Source of the DNA: Drosophila miranda
Taxonomy: Eukaryota > Arthropoda > Insecta > Diptera > Drosophilidae
Assembly (NCBI RefSeq): GCF_003369915.1
Contig: NW_022881603.1
Span: 33,353,522 to 33,417,521, forward strand
Reading direction: 5' to 3'
Length of the DNA: 64,000 nt
The position numbers and the translations under genes were made by a program. Positions within the stretch are counted from its first letter, which is position 1, and each line of letters starts with the position of its first letter. The notes under the pieces were generated by a model. It worked only from the letters and a program-made list of their open reading frames with translations. It did not search any database and was not told where the DNA came from. Shown piece after piece: positions 46,083 through 59,350 of this stretch.

Positions 46083-46119
46083 TTTATTATGTAATGCATA
46101 ATTGCAATAATGCAATAAA
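46083..46119. promoter_or_regulatory. Overlapping poly(A) signals of THOC5 T6 (+) and DUF2358 D2 (-)
   Basis: Plus-strand AATAAA at 46114-46119 serves THOC5. The minus-strand AATAAA at 46083-46088 serves DUF2358, whose stop is at 46148. Each signal lies beyond the other's, so the two 3' ends should overlap by tens of bases. Confidence 0.55.
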
Positions 46120-46147
46120 TAAGTAACATTTAAATCTAGCTACCGTT

Positions 46148-46921
46148 TTATTGACAGCTTAGTTTCTGAGATGCTGTCGCTGCCAGGGACTCGGTTGGCA
46201 GGGTGATTGCAGAGGCATTTTCAACAGACTCTCGACTCTCATCCGGTATAACTTTATCAACAACGTGTTTTTCTATTAGACCGCTTTCTCCCAAGTAGCA
46301 TATGGAAAATCCATCGTACCATGCCTCCTGATCCTTCAGTACTTCCTTCAATTGCCACACCTTGTATTTCCAGAACTGGAACATCACCTTCAGGCCGGAT
46401 ATGCCCCTCACGCGCCACCTTATGCGCACGGTGTAATCGTCGGTATGCTTTGTAATTTTAAGAACCTCAAACTTAACGTAGACGTACTTTAGGTGACCCA
46501 CAGTTCGAAGAATGGCAATTTGCTTAACAAAGTGGTATAGACCGACTGTGTGCTTGCCGGTAATATTGTTCTGAAATATAAGGTTTGGGCTGTATATGGA
46601 ATAGTTCAGCGGTTCAACAAAGAGTTTGGGAAGCGTGGTTCGCAGAACTTCGTAGGCTCGCTCCAGATCTTCAGGCTTTCGAACATTTTCCTTCTCTTTG
46701 GCGGATGTTTGTACATTACTGTTTTCGTGAAAACTTCGTTTCGGTTGCATTACGCTACTACCTTCACATTTTAGCCAATTGTAGTTATATGATCCTGTGC
46801 AAGGAGAGTATAATCGCATTGTGGAAGCCCACGCCTGTTCTTTGGAGCCCCACAAGCTTATCAAATTGCTCTTTCTCATTGATAAAATTCCAAAATTTCG
46901 CATCATTTTGACAAGGACCAT
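46148..46921 (-). CDS. DUF2358 (C6orf136-like) protein, copy D2, 257 codons
   Basis: Open from ATG at 46919-46921 to TAA at 46148-46150, with the complete domain ([38 protein letters not shown]). The frame is also open upstream to 47005 without an ATG, which I leave out because D1 has a stop there. It ends 143 bp from the THOC5 T6 stop, in convergent orientation. Confidence 0.85.
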   Translation of the reverse strand: MVLVKMMRNFGILSMRKSNLISLWGSKEQAWASTMRLYSPCTGSYNYNWLKCEGSSVMQPKRSFHENSNVQTSAKEKENVRKPEDLERAYEVLRTTLPKLFVEPLNYSIYSPNLIFQNNITGKHTVGLYHFVKQIAILRTVGHLKYVYVKFEVLKITKHTDDYTVRIRWRVRGISGLKVMFQFWKYKVWQLKEVLKDQEAWYDGFSICYLGESGLIEKHVVDKVIPDESRESVENASAITLPTESLAATASQKLSCQ

Positions 46922-47627
46922 TGACGAATTTACCGGACTCTGGTAACTGTATTTCCCGTAATATGTTAAATGTTTCTTCCTTTTAAGCGTCACTCTGCCG
47001 TTCAAATATCACGTTTAAATTCTTCATCTGGTTTTACTCAGCGTTTAAATTGTGGAGTTTTTAATCTTTTTTAGACGTGCTCGTGTGGTAACCAAGTTTA
47101 TTTGGAATCGAAAAATCATATGGTCATATGTATATCAATATAAATATTTTGTACAATAAAAGTGTGAGGTGATGTGATAGTTTTTTTGGGATATCTCAAC
47201 GGAACTTTCTGAACTCGGAGACAGTTTACACTATTTTTTTGTAGTTTCAGTGATCCAACGTCGTTAGAATCATAGTTGGATAATGGAAATAAGTATCCAT
47301 ATTTTTATGTGATATTTCCCGTATGCGACTATACTTCAAGACCACTCTAGTCTAAATTATTGTCGCACCAGTCGAAAAGCTGTTGAACTATTTGTGCCAA
47401 AACGTGCCACCCAGTTGTGGTAGAGTAATACCTAACAAAAATAGATCCAAAGAAAATTCATGTCGACCAGAAATACCTAGATTTTTCAAATCACAACGTT
47501 CCCCCTCGTTTTTTTTTTGGTTTTAAATCATCTCAAGGATGATCGGAATTTTGATCGTAGCACTGTAGCCACATTGATCAGATACTGGTGATGTAGTTTG
47601 GCGAGTTTGACAGGTCGGTATATAAAA
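46922..47627. other. Spacer upstream of DUF2358 D2
   Basis: Same spacer as after D1, with the DRE core changed to TATCAATA and the 17-bp DINE-like end remnant near 47493. No gene. Confidence 0.5.
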
Positions 47628-48627
47628 TGAGGGGGAACGTTGTGAGTTGCTGCGGACACCGCAACTCTACGGTTACACCCGATACTAAGTCAGTATGGCT
47701 CTCCTCCGGCAGACGCCGCTAATATTAAACGACACGACAAAGAGTGCGTGCGAGAGAGACAGAAAATCAGTCTGAGCGTGACGTCGGGCGCTGCGTAGCC
47801 ACTGCAAATTGATTTGTTCCTATTGGCTATAAAAATGATCTTTGAGATACACGTTTTATAGTAAGATCTAACAGGAGTGCGGATACCAAATTTGGTTACT
47901 CTAGCCTTAATAGTCTCTGAGATTTGTGAATATCCCCAGATTTTCGTCCTTTGCGGGGGCGGAAGGGGGTGTGGCGAAATTTTGAAACAAACTCGTCTCG
48001 GTCCGATATATTTGGAGTGTGGATATCAAATTTGGTTGCTCTAGCTTTTGTAGTCTCTGAGATCTAGGCGCTAATGTTTTACTCTAAGCAAAGCCGCCTA
48101 TGGTACGTGTGTGTTAGAGAGAGACAGGGCGAGAAAAAATGAAATTGTTTTCTTGATGCTGGCTATAATAATAATACGATCCAATTCAGATTCCGCAATC
48201 TTAAAGATATGGTCATTCTCTACAATTCTACGTTTTTGGTTTTCTCATATCTTTAAAATTGTGGATGCCACAGATTTTCGTCCTTTGTGGGGGCGGAAGT
48301 GGGCGGGGCGAAGTTTTGAAATATTTTTGTAACAGTGACGTATCACAGAAGTCTGGATCCAAAACATCGTTGCTCTAGCTCTTATAGTCTTTGAGCACTA
48401 GGCGCTGAAGGGGACGGACAGACGGACGGACGGACAGACGAACAGACGAACAGACGGACTGACGGACAGACAGACAGACAGACAGGGCCCAATCGACTCG
48501 GCTATTGATGCTGATCAAGAATATATATACTTTATGGGGTCGGAAACGATTCCTTCTGGACGTTACACACATCCACTTTTACCACAAATCTAATATACCC
48601 CAATACTCATTTTGAGTATCGGGTATA
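47628..48627 (+). mobile_element. DINE-like Helentron C: recombinant of A and B types
   Basis: The left flank is that of element A, the right flank that of element B. A-type bases run up to about 48280 and B-type bases from about 48327. An internal stretch after ATAAAAATGATC is also deleted. It is the expected product of unequal exchange between an adjacent A/B pair. Confidence 0.8.
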
Positions 48628-49315
48628 ATTACTTTATAACATGATGAAGAAAAAAGCGGTCAAAAGTTTAAGTCAGCAGTTTTGATGAAGATTGCGAGCT
48701 CTCTGAGATGTAACGGCTCTTTTTTGATTAATAATTGATGTGTGTATATTGTTATAATATTTAAAGATTTTGAATTTCCTTCTGAGCCCGGCAAATCTTT
48801 GGCAATCGAAGATCAGGTGTTCGGCATATTCAGTTACATTGCACGTTTCGCAGATATTTGAGTCAATTGCTTTGATTCTGTGTAGGAAGACTTTGTCGTA
48901 TGTGTGTCCCGTCATAAGTCTGTTAATGGTCTTGATGCTTTTAGCATTCCATTTAAGAGAAAAATGCCAGGGTTTACTGGGTATATCTGGAAATATGTCT
49001 ATGAGGCTGGATCCCTTCGTCCTATACTTCGTCCTGTAGTCCTCATTCCATTTGTATACTAAAAAGTTCCTAATTTCTCTTTGAGCCTCCTTGTAGCTGT
49101 ATTTTATATTTATTGTAAACCCCTCACTTGTAGCAGCCTTTGCTGCTATGTCAGTCTTTTCGTTGATGGCCACACCCTTGTGACCAGGGACCCATAGAAT
49201 GTCAAGTTTCTGAATGTCTGATTGGTTAACTATGTTGTGAATATCATTCACTAGGTACGAGTCTGTATTCTTATTTTTAATTAAATTAATAGCTAGTAAT
49301 ATTCGACTGAATATC
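48628..49315 (-). mobile_element. I-like RNase H fragment (T7 unit)
   Basis: Cys codon kept (TGC). The minus-strand frame is open for 233 codons, with the WVPGHKG motif and the CETCN...HLIFDC tail. Confidence 0.75.
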
Positions 49316-49450
49316 AAAATCGAAAATATTGTTTCGAATCCTTTACGGAGAACAATTAACCTATTATAAGCCAAGGGGCCGAAAAAAATGAAATTTTAAT
49401 CATTTTAGCGCAGTTCAGGTGAAAGTTAGCGTTGTTATTTTTAATTTCAG

Positions 49451-49537
49451 ATGAAAGATGGCCTGAATCTACAAGAAGAATTTACAATCGTTAATATTTT
49501 CTGCCATTTACCTGAAGAAGGTGAACTATTTAAATAG
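49451..49537 (+). other. Conserved 28-codon piece upstream of THOC5 (T7 unit)
   Basis: Same sequence and position relative to THOC5. Confidence 0.35.
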
Positions 49538-49890
49538 AGGGGGCTTAAGTTGGCTAAATTCGTTTTTTCATCATAACGAGACGCTATATTGTTGTTGGAA
49601 AAAAAAACATCAATCGCCGTAGCAAGAAAATAACTGGTATTAAAACAAACCAGTCAAGTAGAAAATTGATTAATTTATTGGATAAAATTATGTGGGCAGG
49701 ACTGAGAGATCTACCTAGCTAGTAATATTAGACGGAATATTAAAAACGGGGAATAGTACAATAGAACTTGAATTCGTCGGTATATCTATTGTATATTTGG
49801 GTATATTTCTGATGGTCGGACATTATATTTTAACAATAAATCCGCGGCACACTTTTGTTTAGCTTCCGAATAAATATATTATTAAGTGAA

Positions 49891-51965
49891 ATGGAGGCTA
49901 TTTTAAATACGCAGTTTCAGCAGCTGGAAGATATCATCGGGGAAATATTAAAAGTAAAAAAAGAGCGTAAGTGTTAACAAGCTGCAAAGTCGTTGGTTCC
50001 TTATTTTCATTATTTTTGTATGCAGGGGCAGAACTCAGACACATTGCGAACTGCGGCGGCATTGAAATTTGTTGCATTAAAGCATGCAAATCGAGAAGTT
50101 AAACAGAAAATAAAGTCTGGACGGGATAACTTACACTTGGAAAAATGTAAAGTGGTCATAAGTCGGTTGCAATTGCAAAAAGGACATCGTGCGTTGCGAG
50201 AAATTCCAGAGTCGTGACTCCAAGTTGGTCCTGCTCTCAGACACTGAGTATTTTACCCAATTGCCGGGAATTGAAGATAGTAAAGTGAAACCAGAATCGG
50301 AGCACTACAAGCATTTGCAGCGCTTAGAGTGTGAACTGCGTTTAAGGAAAGACCTGGATGAAAAGAAAAGCTCATTGAAGAACTCCAAAAAGGAGCTGCA
50401 ACAAGAGAATCTTAAACAACATAATAGGTACGTTTCATTCGCGCCAGCTCTACGCACCCTAAAGAGTGCTACGAAACCGCTGCATGATGCACTGCAGCTT
50501 TCTCTTGATGTTGAATGGAAGCTTAGTGCTGTGCTGCCCAAGCCTCTTTATATATTATTCATCAAACTGCAATGCCTTCAACGTGCGAGCGATGAGCCAT
50601 CATTCAATGTTGAAGTGGTAGGATATGAAAGTGAAGCTCAAATGCAGGAGTTGACAAACCTAAAGCAAAACCCAAAAGCAAGGCGCGACTACTCTGAAAG
50701 GGACATTGAATTGTCGGGAAAGCCTGAGGAAAATCCTTTGAACAAAGAATTAAGTCCTCATCCTCTGCACATTCGCATCACGGTAAGATTAAACCAAAAC
50801 ATACGACTATAGAAAAATACCTTAACGTTCGAACGGTCTCTAGCTTGGCTCTGCTGGCTCGATTCAACTGGTGTTGATTATTCCAATAATACAAACCATC
50901 AAGGGTAAGTTTTAGCGAGTGAATTGCTTTAGCAGCAACTATATTTTAAAACATTTTCATGTTTTTAGGGATACTAATTTCGTTCAGCATCTCCTTCGGC
51001 ATTTGTTTGCAAACGATTTGGGTAATGAAATACTTATACCCGGTATTCAATACGATGTAAGACAAGCAACAAGCTATAATTTTCCTATATATATGTATGA
51101 ATCATAAAATTATATATTTGCGTTAGTTACAGAATAAGGATCTGACACCAGAGAAATGTATACAATATCTGGAGTCTAAGGACTTTGGAAAAGCATACTG
51201 TTGGTTACAAAGTATATGCTCTATACCAACAGTCAACAGCTCGATGTTGTATAAGCATGAGCTGAACTTGAATAAAAGCATGCGGGAGACCATAGCTCGC
51301 ATTACACGGCGCTGGAACTCTTGGTTAAATCTAAGTCAGCAAATACGTGGTCTGAATAACAAGGAACTGGATTTGTATGCACTAAAAGAAAATGTCTATC
51401 CTGCGGCCTTGTCTTGCAGCCTAGTGCAGTGGACGGCGATCACTCTCGAGGAATTCCTAGCCCAAAATTCAGACGTACTAAACATTTCTCCGGATGATAA
51501 GGGCATAACATACAATTCCTATCGTGCTGTGATTGTTCGTGGCTCTGCCAAAATGGAGTGTTTCATTCGAATACCGAGTAATTATCCATTGGAAATGCCA
51601 CTCTGGATATTGAGTGTGCATTGGAACGGTCGCCGTACATCGCAGAATAATGCAGCTATCAAGGTTAGTTTGTTCAGACTTCCATGCGTTATATATAAGC
51701 TTATTTTGATACCATTTTGTAGATGATGGAGTAATGGACCAACTCATTGCAACCCCAACAGCTGGAAGCAAATTATCGTATTCTGTATGCTCAGCTTTTC
51801 CGAACTATTTATAGTTTTGACATCTTTCTGGAGACAGAAGGCTCAATGCAGACGACTATAGAATACACCAAGGAAAAGCCTTATATAAGTGCATTTGCAA
51901 AACGATGCCGATTGCGTCCATATAAATACATAAAAAAGGGTTCCGTACACGCATTCAAACAATAA
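49891..51965 (+). pseudogene. thoc5: THOC5 copy T7: multiple deletions and a nonsense codon
   Basis: Exons: 49891-49966 (seven-A frameshift as in T6), 50026-50782, 50844-50904, 50969-51056, 51133-51663 and 51723-51965. Exon 2 lost 29 bp after TTGCAATTGCAAAA (frameshift) and 9 bp in the SAVVKYLP region (in frame). Exon 3 lost 52 bp. In exon 6 the fourth codon is TAA (51732-51734) in place of Tyr. The deletions sit between short direct repeats. Clearly non-functional. Confidence 0.9.
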
Positions 51966-52108
51966 GGACCTAAAAACAAATATAAGAATATGGTTTTGTA
52001 AAAAAAAATCAAAAGCAGTTACTAAACATCTTCACAGTTGCTGTTTATTATGTAATGCATAATTGCAATAATGCAATAAATAAGTAACATTTAAATCTAG
52101 CTACAGTT

Positions 52109-52882
52109 TTATTGACAGCTTAGTTTCTGAGATGCTGTCGCTGCCAGGGACTCGGTTGGCAGGGTGATTGCAGAGGCATTTTCAACAGACTCTCGACTCT
52201 CATCCGGTATAACTTTATCAACAACGTGTTTTTCTATTAGACCGCTTTCTCCCAAGTAGCATATGGAAAATCCATCGTACCATGCCTCCTGATCCTTCAG
52301 TACTTCCTTCAATTGCCACACCTTGTATTTCCAGAACTGGAACATCACCTTCAGGCCGGATATGCCCCTCACGCGCCACCTTATGCGCACGGTGTAATCG
52401 TCGGTATGCTTTGTAATTTTAAGAACCTCAAACTTAACGTAGGCGTACTTTAGGTGACCCACAGTTCGAAGAATGGCAATTTGCTTAACAAAGTGGTATA
52501 GACCGACTGTGTGCTTGCCGGTAATATTGTTCTGAAATATAAGGTTTGGGCTGTATATGGAATAGTTCAGCGGTTCAACAAAGAGTTTGGGAAGCGTGGT
52601 TCGCAGAACTTCGTAGGCTCGCTCCAGATCTTCAGGCTTTCGAACATTTTCCTTCTCTTTGGCGGATGTTTGTACATTACTGTTTTCGTGAAAACTTCGT
52701 TTCGGTTGCATTACGCTACTACCTTCACATTTTAGCCAATTGTAGTTATATGATCCTGTGCAAGGAGAGTATAATCGCATTGTGGAAGCCCACGCCTGTT
52801 CTTTGGAGCCCCACAAGCTTATCAAATTGCTCTTTCTCATTGATAAAATTCCAAAATTTCGCATCATTTTGACAAGGACCAT
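52109..52882 (-). CDS. DUF2358 (C6orf136-like) protein, copy D3, 257 codons
   Basis: Complete frame, differing from D2 by KYAYVKF for KYVYVKF. Convergent with THOC5 T7. Although its partner is heavily damaged, this frame has no lesion. Confidence 0.85.
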   Translation of the reverse strand: MVLVKMMRNFGILSMRKSNLISLWGSKEQAWASTMRLYSPCTGSYNYNWLKCEGSSVMQPKRSFHENSNVQTSAKEKENVRKPEDLERAYEVLRTTLPKLFVEPLNYSIYSPNLIFQNNITGKHTVGLYHFVKQIAILRTVGHLKYAYVKFEVLKITKHTDDYTVRIRWRVRGISGLKVMFQFWKYKVWQLKEVLKDQEAWYDGFSICYLGESGLIEKHVVDKVIPDESRESVENASAITLPTESLAATASQKLSCQ

Positions 52883-53585
52883 TGACGAATTTACCGGACT
52901 CTGGTAACTGTATTTCCCGTAATATGTTAAATGTTTCTTCCTTTTAAGCGTCACTCTGCCGTTCAAATATCACGTTTAAATTCTTCATCTGGTTTTACTC
53001 AGCGTTTAAATTGTGGAGTTTTTAATCTTTTTTAGACGTGCTCGTGTGGTAACCAAGTTTATTTGGAATCGAAAAATCATATGGTCATATGTATATCAAT
53101 ATAAATATTTTGTACAATAAAAGTGTGAGGTGATGTGATAGTTTTTTTGGGATATCTCAACGGAACTTTCTGAACTCGGAGACAGTTTACACTATTTTTT
53201 TGTAGTTTCAGTGATCCAACGTCGTTAGAATCATAGTTGGATAATGGAAATAAGTATCCATATTTTTATGTGATATTTCCCGTATGCGACTATACTTCAA
53301 GACCACTCTAGTCTAAATTATTGTCGCACCAGTCGAAAAGCTGTTGAACTATTTGTGCCAAAACGTGCCACCCAGTTGTGGTAGAGTAATACCTAACAAA
53401 AATAGATCCAAAGAAAATTCATGTCGACCAGATATACCTAGATTTTTCAAATCACAACGTTCCCCCTCGTTTTTTTTTTTTTTTTGTTTTAAATCATCTC
53501 AAGGATGATCGGAATTTTGATCGTAGCACTGTAGCCACATTGATCAGATACTGGTGATGTAGTTTGGCGAGTTTGACAGGTCGGT
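52883..53585. other. Spacer upstream of DUF2358 D3
   Basis: Same spacer, TATCAATA in place of the DRE, and the 17-bp DINE-like remnant near 53454. No full DINE-like insertion here, which gives the empty site for elements A and B. No gene. Confidence 0.5.
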
Positions 53586-54305
53586 ATATAAAAAAAAGAG
53601 GAAAATTACTTAACTGTTTTAGAAAATAAACTGAAATTACTTTATAACACGATGAAGAAAAAAGCGGTCAAAAGTTTAAGTCAGCAGTTTTGATGAAGAT
53701 TGCCAGCTCTCTGAGATGTAGCGGCCCTTTTTTGATTAATAATTGATGTAAATTGTTATAATATTTAAAGATTTTAAATTTCCTTCTGAGCCCGGCAAAT
53801 CTTTGGCAATCGAAGATCAGGTGTTCGGCATATTCAGTTACATTGCACGTTTCGCAGATATTTGAGTCAATTGCTTTGATTCTGTGTAGGAAGACTTTGT
53901 CGTATGTGTGTCCCGTCATAAGTCTGTTAATGGTCTTGATGCTTTTAGCATTCCATTTAAGAGAAAAATGCCAGGGTTTACTGGGTATGTCTGGAAATAT
54001 GTCTATGAGGCTGGATCCCTTCGTCCTATACTTCGTCCTGTAGTCCTCATTCCATTTGTATACTAAAAAGTTCCTAATTTCTCTTCGAGCCTCCTTGTAG
54101 CTGTATTTTATATTTATTGTAAACCCCTCACTTGTAGCAGCCTTTGCTGCTATGTCAGTCTTTTCGTTGATGGCCACACCCTTGTGACCAGGGACCCATA
54201 GAATGTCAAGTTTCTGAATGTCTGATTGGTTAACTATGTTGTGAATATCATTCACTAGGTACGAGTCTGTATTCTTATTTTTAATTAAATTAATAGCTAG
54301 TAATA
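53586..54305 (-). mobile_element. I-like RNase H fragment (T8 unit), longest version
   Basis: The minus-strand frame runs 236 codons to a natural-looking C-terminus (LAIFIKTADLNF, stop at 53668-53670), then a 3' UTR-like stretch ending in an A/T-rich run near 53590. Confidence 0.75.
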
Positions 54306-54454
54306 TTCGACGGAATATCAAAATCGAAAATATTGTTTCGAATCCTTTACGGAGAACAATTAACCTATTATAAGCCAAGGGGCCGAAAATAATGAAATTT
54401 TAATCATTTTAGCGCAGTTCAGGTGAAAGTTAGCGTTGTTATTTTTAATTTCAG

Positions 54455-54541
54455 ATGAAAGATGGCCTGAATCTACAAGAAGAATTTACAATCGTTAATA
54501 TTTTCTGCCATTTACCTGAAGAAGGTGAACTATTTAAATAG
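54455..54541 (+). other. Conserved 28-codon piece upstream of THOC5 (T8 unit)
   Basis: Same sequence and position relative to THOC5. Confidence 0.35.
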
Positions 54542-54896
54542 AGGGGGCTTAAGTGGGCTAAATTCGTTTTTTCATCATAACGAGACGCTATATTGTTGTT
54601 GGAAAAAAAACAGCAATCGCCGTAGCAAGAAAATAAGTCAAGTATTTAAAACAAACCAGTCAAGTAGAAAAATGATTAATTTATTGGATACAATTATGTG
54701 GGCAGGACTGAGAGATCTACCTAGCTAGTAATATTCGACGGAATATCAAAAACGGGGAATAGTACAATAGAACTTGAATTCGTCGGTATATCTATGGTAT
54801 ATTTGGGTTTATTTCTGATGGTCGGACATTATATTTTAACAATAAATCCGCGGCACACTTTTGTTTAGCTTCCGAATAAATATATTATTAAGTGAA

Positions 54897-57034
54897 GTGA
54901 AGGCTATTTTAAATACGCAGTTTCAGCAGCTGGAAGATATCATCGGGGAAATATTAAAAGTAAAAAAGAGCGTAAGTGTTAACAAGCTGCAAAGTCGTTG
55001 GTTCCTTATTTTCCTTATTTTTGTATGCAGGGGCAGAACTCAGACACATTGCGAACTGCGGCGGCATTGAAATTTGTTGCATTAAAGCATGCAAATCGAG
55101 AAGTTAAACAGAAAATAAAGTCTGGACGGGATAACTTACACTTGGAAAAATGTAAAGTGGACATAAGTCGGTTGCAATTGCAAAATCTTCTGTACGAAGT
55201 GAGCCACTTGAAAAAGGACATCGTGCGTTGCGAGAAATTCCAGAGTCGTGACTCCAAGTTGGTCCTGCTCTCAGACACTGAGTATTTTACCAAATTGCCG
55301 GGAATTGAAGATAGTAAAGTGAAACCAGAATCGGAGCACTACAAGCATTTGCAGCGCTTAGATTGTGAACTGCGTTTAAGGAAAGACCTGGATGAAAAGA
55401 AAAGCTCATTGAAGAACTCCAAAAAGGAGCTGCAACAAGAGAATCTTAAACAACATAATAGGTACGTTTCATTCGCGCCAGCTCTACGCACCCTAAAGAG
55501 TGCTACGAAACCGCTGCATGATGCACTGCAGCTTTCTCTTGATGTTGAATGGAAGCTTAGTGCTGTGGTCAAATATCTGCCCAAGCCTCTTTATATATTA
55601 TTCATCAAACTGCAATGCCTTCAACGTGCGAGCGATGAGCCATCATTCAATGTTGAAGTGGTAGGATATGAAAGTGAAGCTCAGATGCAGGAGTTGACAA
55701 ACCTAAAGCAAAACCCAAAAGCAAGGCGCGACTACTCTGAAAGGGACATTGAATTGTCGGGAAAGCCTGAGGAAAATCCTTTGAACAAAGAATTAAGTCC
55801 TCATCCTCTGCACATTCGCATCACGGTAAGATTAAACCAAAACATACGACTATAGAAAAATACCTTAACGTTCGAACGGTCTCTAGCTTGGCTCTGCTGG
55901 CTCGATTCAACTGGTGTTGATTATTCGCTATTTCGAACAAATTAAATGTGCGACAGCATGGCCTCAATTGAGCATTTCCAATAATACAAACCATCAAGGG
56001 TAAGTTTTAGCGAGTGAATTGCTTTAGCAGCAACTATATTTTAAAACATTTTCATGTTTTTAGGGATACTAATTTCGTTCAGCATCTCCTTCGGCATTTG
56101 TTTGCAAACGATTTGGGTAATGAAATACTTATACCCGGTATTCAATACGATGTAAGACAAGCAACAAGCTATAATTTTCCTATATATATGTATGAATCAT
56201 AAAATTATATATTTGCGTTAGTTACAGAATAAGGATCTGACACCAGAGGAATGTATACAATATCTGGAGTCTAAGGACTTTGGAAAAGCATACTGTTGGT
56301 TACAAAGTATATGCTCTATACCAAAAGTCCACAGCTCGATGTTGTATAAGCATGAGCTGAACTTGAATAAAAGCATGCATAAAAGCACTCTTGGTTAAAT
56401 CTAAGTCAGCAAATACGTGGTCTGACTAACAAGGACATCGATTTGTATGCACCAAAAGAAAATGTCTATCCTGCGGCCTTGTCTTGCAGCCTAGTGCAGT
56501 GGACGGCGATCACTCTCGAGGAATTCCTAGCCCAAAATTCAGACGTACTAAACATTTCTCCGGATGATAAGGGCATAACATACAATTCCTATCGTGCTGT
56601 GATTGTTCGTGGCTCTGCCAAAATGGAGTGTTTCATTCGAATACCGAGTAATTATCCATTGGAAATGCCACTCTGGATATTGAGTGTGCATTGGAACGGT
56701 CGCCGTACATCGCAGAATAATGCAGCTATCAAGGTTAGTTTGTTCAGACTTCCATGCGTTATATATAAGCTTATTTTGATACCATTTTGTAGATGATGGA
56801 GTACTGGACCAACTCATTGCAACCCCAACAGCTGGAAGCAAATTATCGTATTCTGTACGCTCAGCTTTTCCGAACTATTTATAGTTTTGACATCTTTCTG
56901 GAGACAGAAGGCTCAATGCAGACGACTATAGAATACACCAAGGAAAGTCTTATATAAGTGCATTTGCAAAACAATGCCGATTGCGTCCATATAAATACAT
57001 AAAAAAGGGTTCCGTACACGCATTCAAACAATAA
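54897..57034 (+). pseudogene. thoc5: THOC5 copy T8: start codon lost, exon 5 and 6 frameshifts
   Basis: Exons: 54897-54971, 55031-55825, 55887-55999, 56064-56151, 56228-56733 and 56793-57034. The ATGGAG start is GTGAAG. Exon 1 has the normal six A and exon 2 is open. Exon 5 has a complex change after AAAAGCATGC (net -25 bp, with a small ATAAAAGC insert that copies nearby sequence), giving a frameshift. Exon 6 lost one base in KEKPY (AAAGTC for AAAAGCC). Confidence 0.9.
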
Positions 57035-57177
57035 GGACCTAAAAACAAATATAAGAATATGGTCTTGTAAAAAAAAATCAAAAGCAGTTACTAAACATCT
57101 TCACAGTTGCTGTTTATTATGTAATGCATAATTGCAATAATGCAATAAATAAGTAACATTTAAATCTAGCTACAGTT

Positions 57178-57951
57178 TTATTGACAGCTTAGTTTCTGAG
57201 ATGCTGTCGCTGCCAGGGACTCGGTTGGCAGGGTGATTGCAGAGGCATTTTCAACAGACTCTCGACTCTCATCCGGTATAACTTTATCAACAACGTGTTT
57301 TTCTATTAGACCGCTTTCTCCCAAGTAGCATATGGAAAATCCATCGTACCATGCCTCCTGATCCTTCAGTACTTCCTTCAATTGCCACACCTTGTATTTC
57401 CAGAACTGGAACATCTCCTTCAGGCCGGATATGCCCCTCACGCGCCACCTTATGCGCACGGTGTAATCGTCGGTATGCTTTGTAATTTTAAGAACCTCAA
57501 ACTTAACGTAGGCGTACTTTAGGTGACCCACAGTTCGAAGAATGGCCATTTGCTTAACAAAGTGGTATAGACCGACTGTGTGCTTGCCGGTAATATTGTT
57601 CTGAAATATAAGGTTTGGGCTGTATATGGAATAGTTCAGCGGTTCAACAAAGAGTTTGGGAAGCGTGGTTCGCAGAACTTCGTAGGCTCGCTCCAGATCT
57701 TCAGGCTTTCGAACATTTTCCTTCTCTTTGGAGGATGTTTGTACATTACTGTTTTCGTGAAAACTTCGTTTCGGTTGCATTACGCTACTACCTTCACATT
57801 TTAGCCAATTGTAGTTATATGATCCTGTGCAAGGAGAGTATAATCGCATTGTGGAAGCCCACGCCTGTTCTTTGGAGCCCCACAAGCTTATCAAATTGCT
57901 CTTTCTCATTGATAAAATTCCAAAATTTCGCATCATTTTGACAAGGACCAT
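57178..57951 (-). CDS. DUF2358 (C6orf136-like) protein, copy D4, 257 codons
   Basis: Complete frame. It has private substitutions ([22 protein letters not shown]), so it is diverging, but nothing inactivating was seen. Confidence 0.85.
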   Translation of the reverse strand: MVLVKMMRNFGILSMRKSNLISLWGSKEQAWASTMRLYSPCTGSYNYNWLKCEGSSVMQPKRSFHENSNVQTSSKEKENVRKPEDLERAYEVLRTTLPKLFVEPLNYSIYSPNLIFQNNITGKHTVGLYHFVKQMAILRTVGHLKYAYVKFEVLKITKHTDDYTVRIRWRVRGISGLKEMFQFWKYKVWQLKEVLKDQEAWYDGFSICYLGESGLIEKHVVDKVIPDESRESVENASAITLPTESLAATASQKLSCQ

Positions 57952-58626
57952 TGACGAATTTACCGGACTCTGGTAACTGTATTTCCCGTAATATGTTAAA
58001 TGTTTCTTCCTTTTAAGCGTCACTCTGCCGTTCAAATATCACGTTTAAATTCTTCATCTGGTTTTACTCAGCGTTTAAATTGTGGAGTTTTTAATCTTTT
58101 TTAGACGTGCTCGTGTGGTAACCAAGTTTATTTGGAATCGAAAATTCATATGGTCATATGTATATCAATATAAATATTTTGTACAATAAAAGTGTGAGGT
58201 GATGTGATAGTTTTTTTGGGATATCTCAACGGAACTTTCTGAACTCGGAGACAGTTTACACTATTTTTTTGTAGTTTCAGTGATCCAACGTCGTTAGAAT
58301 CATAGTTGGATAATGGAAATAAGTATCCATATTTTTATGTGATATTTCCCGTATGCGACTATACTCAAGACCACTCTAGTCTAAATTATTGTCGCACCAG
58401 TCGAAAAGCTGTTGAACTATTTGTGCCAAAACGTGCCTAACAAAAATAGATCCAAAGAAAATTCATGTCGACCAGAAATACCTAGATTTTTCAAATCACA
58501 ACGTTCCCCCTCGTTTTTTTTTGGTTTTAAATCATCTCAAGGATGATCGGAATTTTGATCGTAGCACTGTAGCCACATTGATCAGATACTGGTGATGTAG
58601 TTTGGCGAGTTTGACAGGTCGGTATA
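57952..58626. other. Spacer upstream of DUF2358 D4
   Basis: Same spacer, with a short deletion after AAAACGTGCC (58437) and the 17-bp DINE-like remnant near 58498. No gene. Confidence 0.5.
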
Positions 58627-59350
58627 TAAAAAAAAGAGGAAAATTACTTAACTGTTTTAGAAAACAAACTGAAATTACTTTATAACATGATGAAGAAAAA
58701 AGCGGTCAAAAGTTTAAGTCAGCAGTTTTGATGAAGATTGCCAGCTCTCTGAGATGTAGCGGCTCTTTTTTGATTAATAATTGATGTAAATTGTTATAAT
58801 ATTTAAAGATTTTGAATTTCCTTCTGAGCCCGGCAAATCTTTGGCAATCGAAGATCAGGTGTTCGGCATATTCAGTTACATTGCACGTTTCTCAGATATT
58901 TGAGTCAATTGCTTTGATTCTGTGTAGGAAGACTTTGTCGTATGTGTGTCCCGTCATAGGTCTGTTAATGGTCTTGATGCTTTTAGCATTCCATTTAAGA
59001 GAAAAATGCCAGGGTTTACTGGGTATGTCTGGAAATATGTCTATGAGGCTGGATCCCTTCGTCCTACACTTCGTCCTGTAGTCCTCATTCCATTTGTATA
59101 CTAAAAAGTTCCTAATTACTCTTTGAGCCTCCGTGTAGCTGTATTTTATATTTATTGTAAACCCCTCACTTGTAGCAGCCTTTGCTGCTATGTCAGTCTT
59201 TTCGTTGATGGCCACACCCTTGTGACCAGGGACCCATAGAATGTCAAGTTTCTGAATGTCTGATTGGTTAACTATGTTGTGAATATCATTCACTAGGTAC
59301 GAGTCTGTATTCTTATTTTTAATTAAATTAATAGCTAGTAATATTCGACT
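58627..59350 (-). mobile_element. I-like RNase H fragment (T9 unit), with TGA
   Basis: Carries the TGA in the Cys-rich tail (about 58892) like the T6 unit, but the CGACTGAATAT variant near 59345 like the T7 unit. Confidence 0.75.

Noticed and set aside
46922..47005. 28-codon N-terminal extension of DUF2358 (to MNGRV...)
   Set aside because: It begins with TTG, not ATG, and copy D1 has a stop in it.
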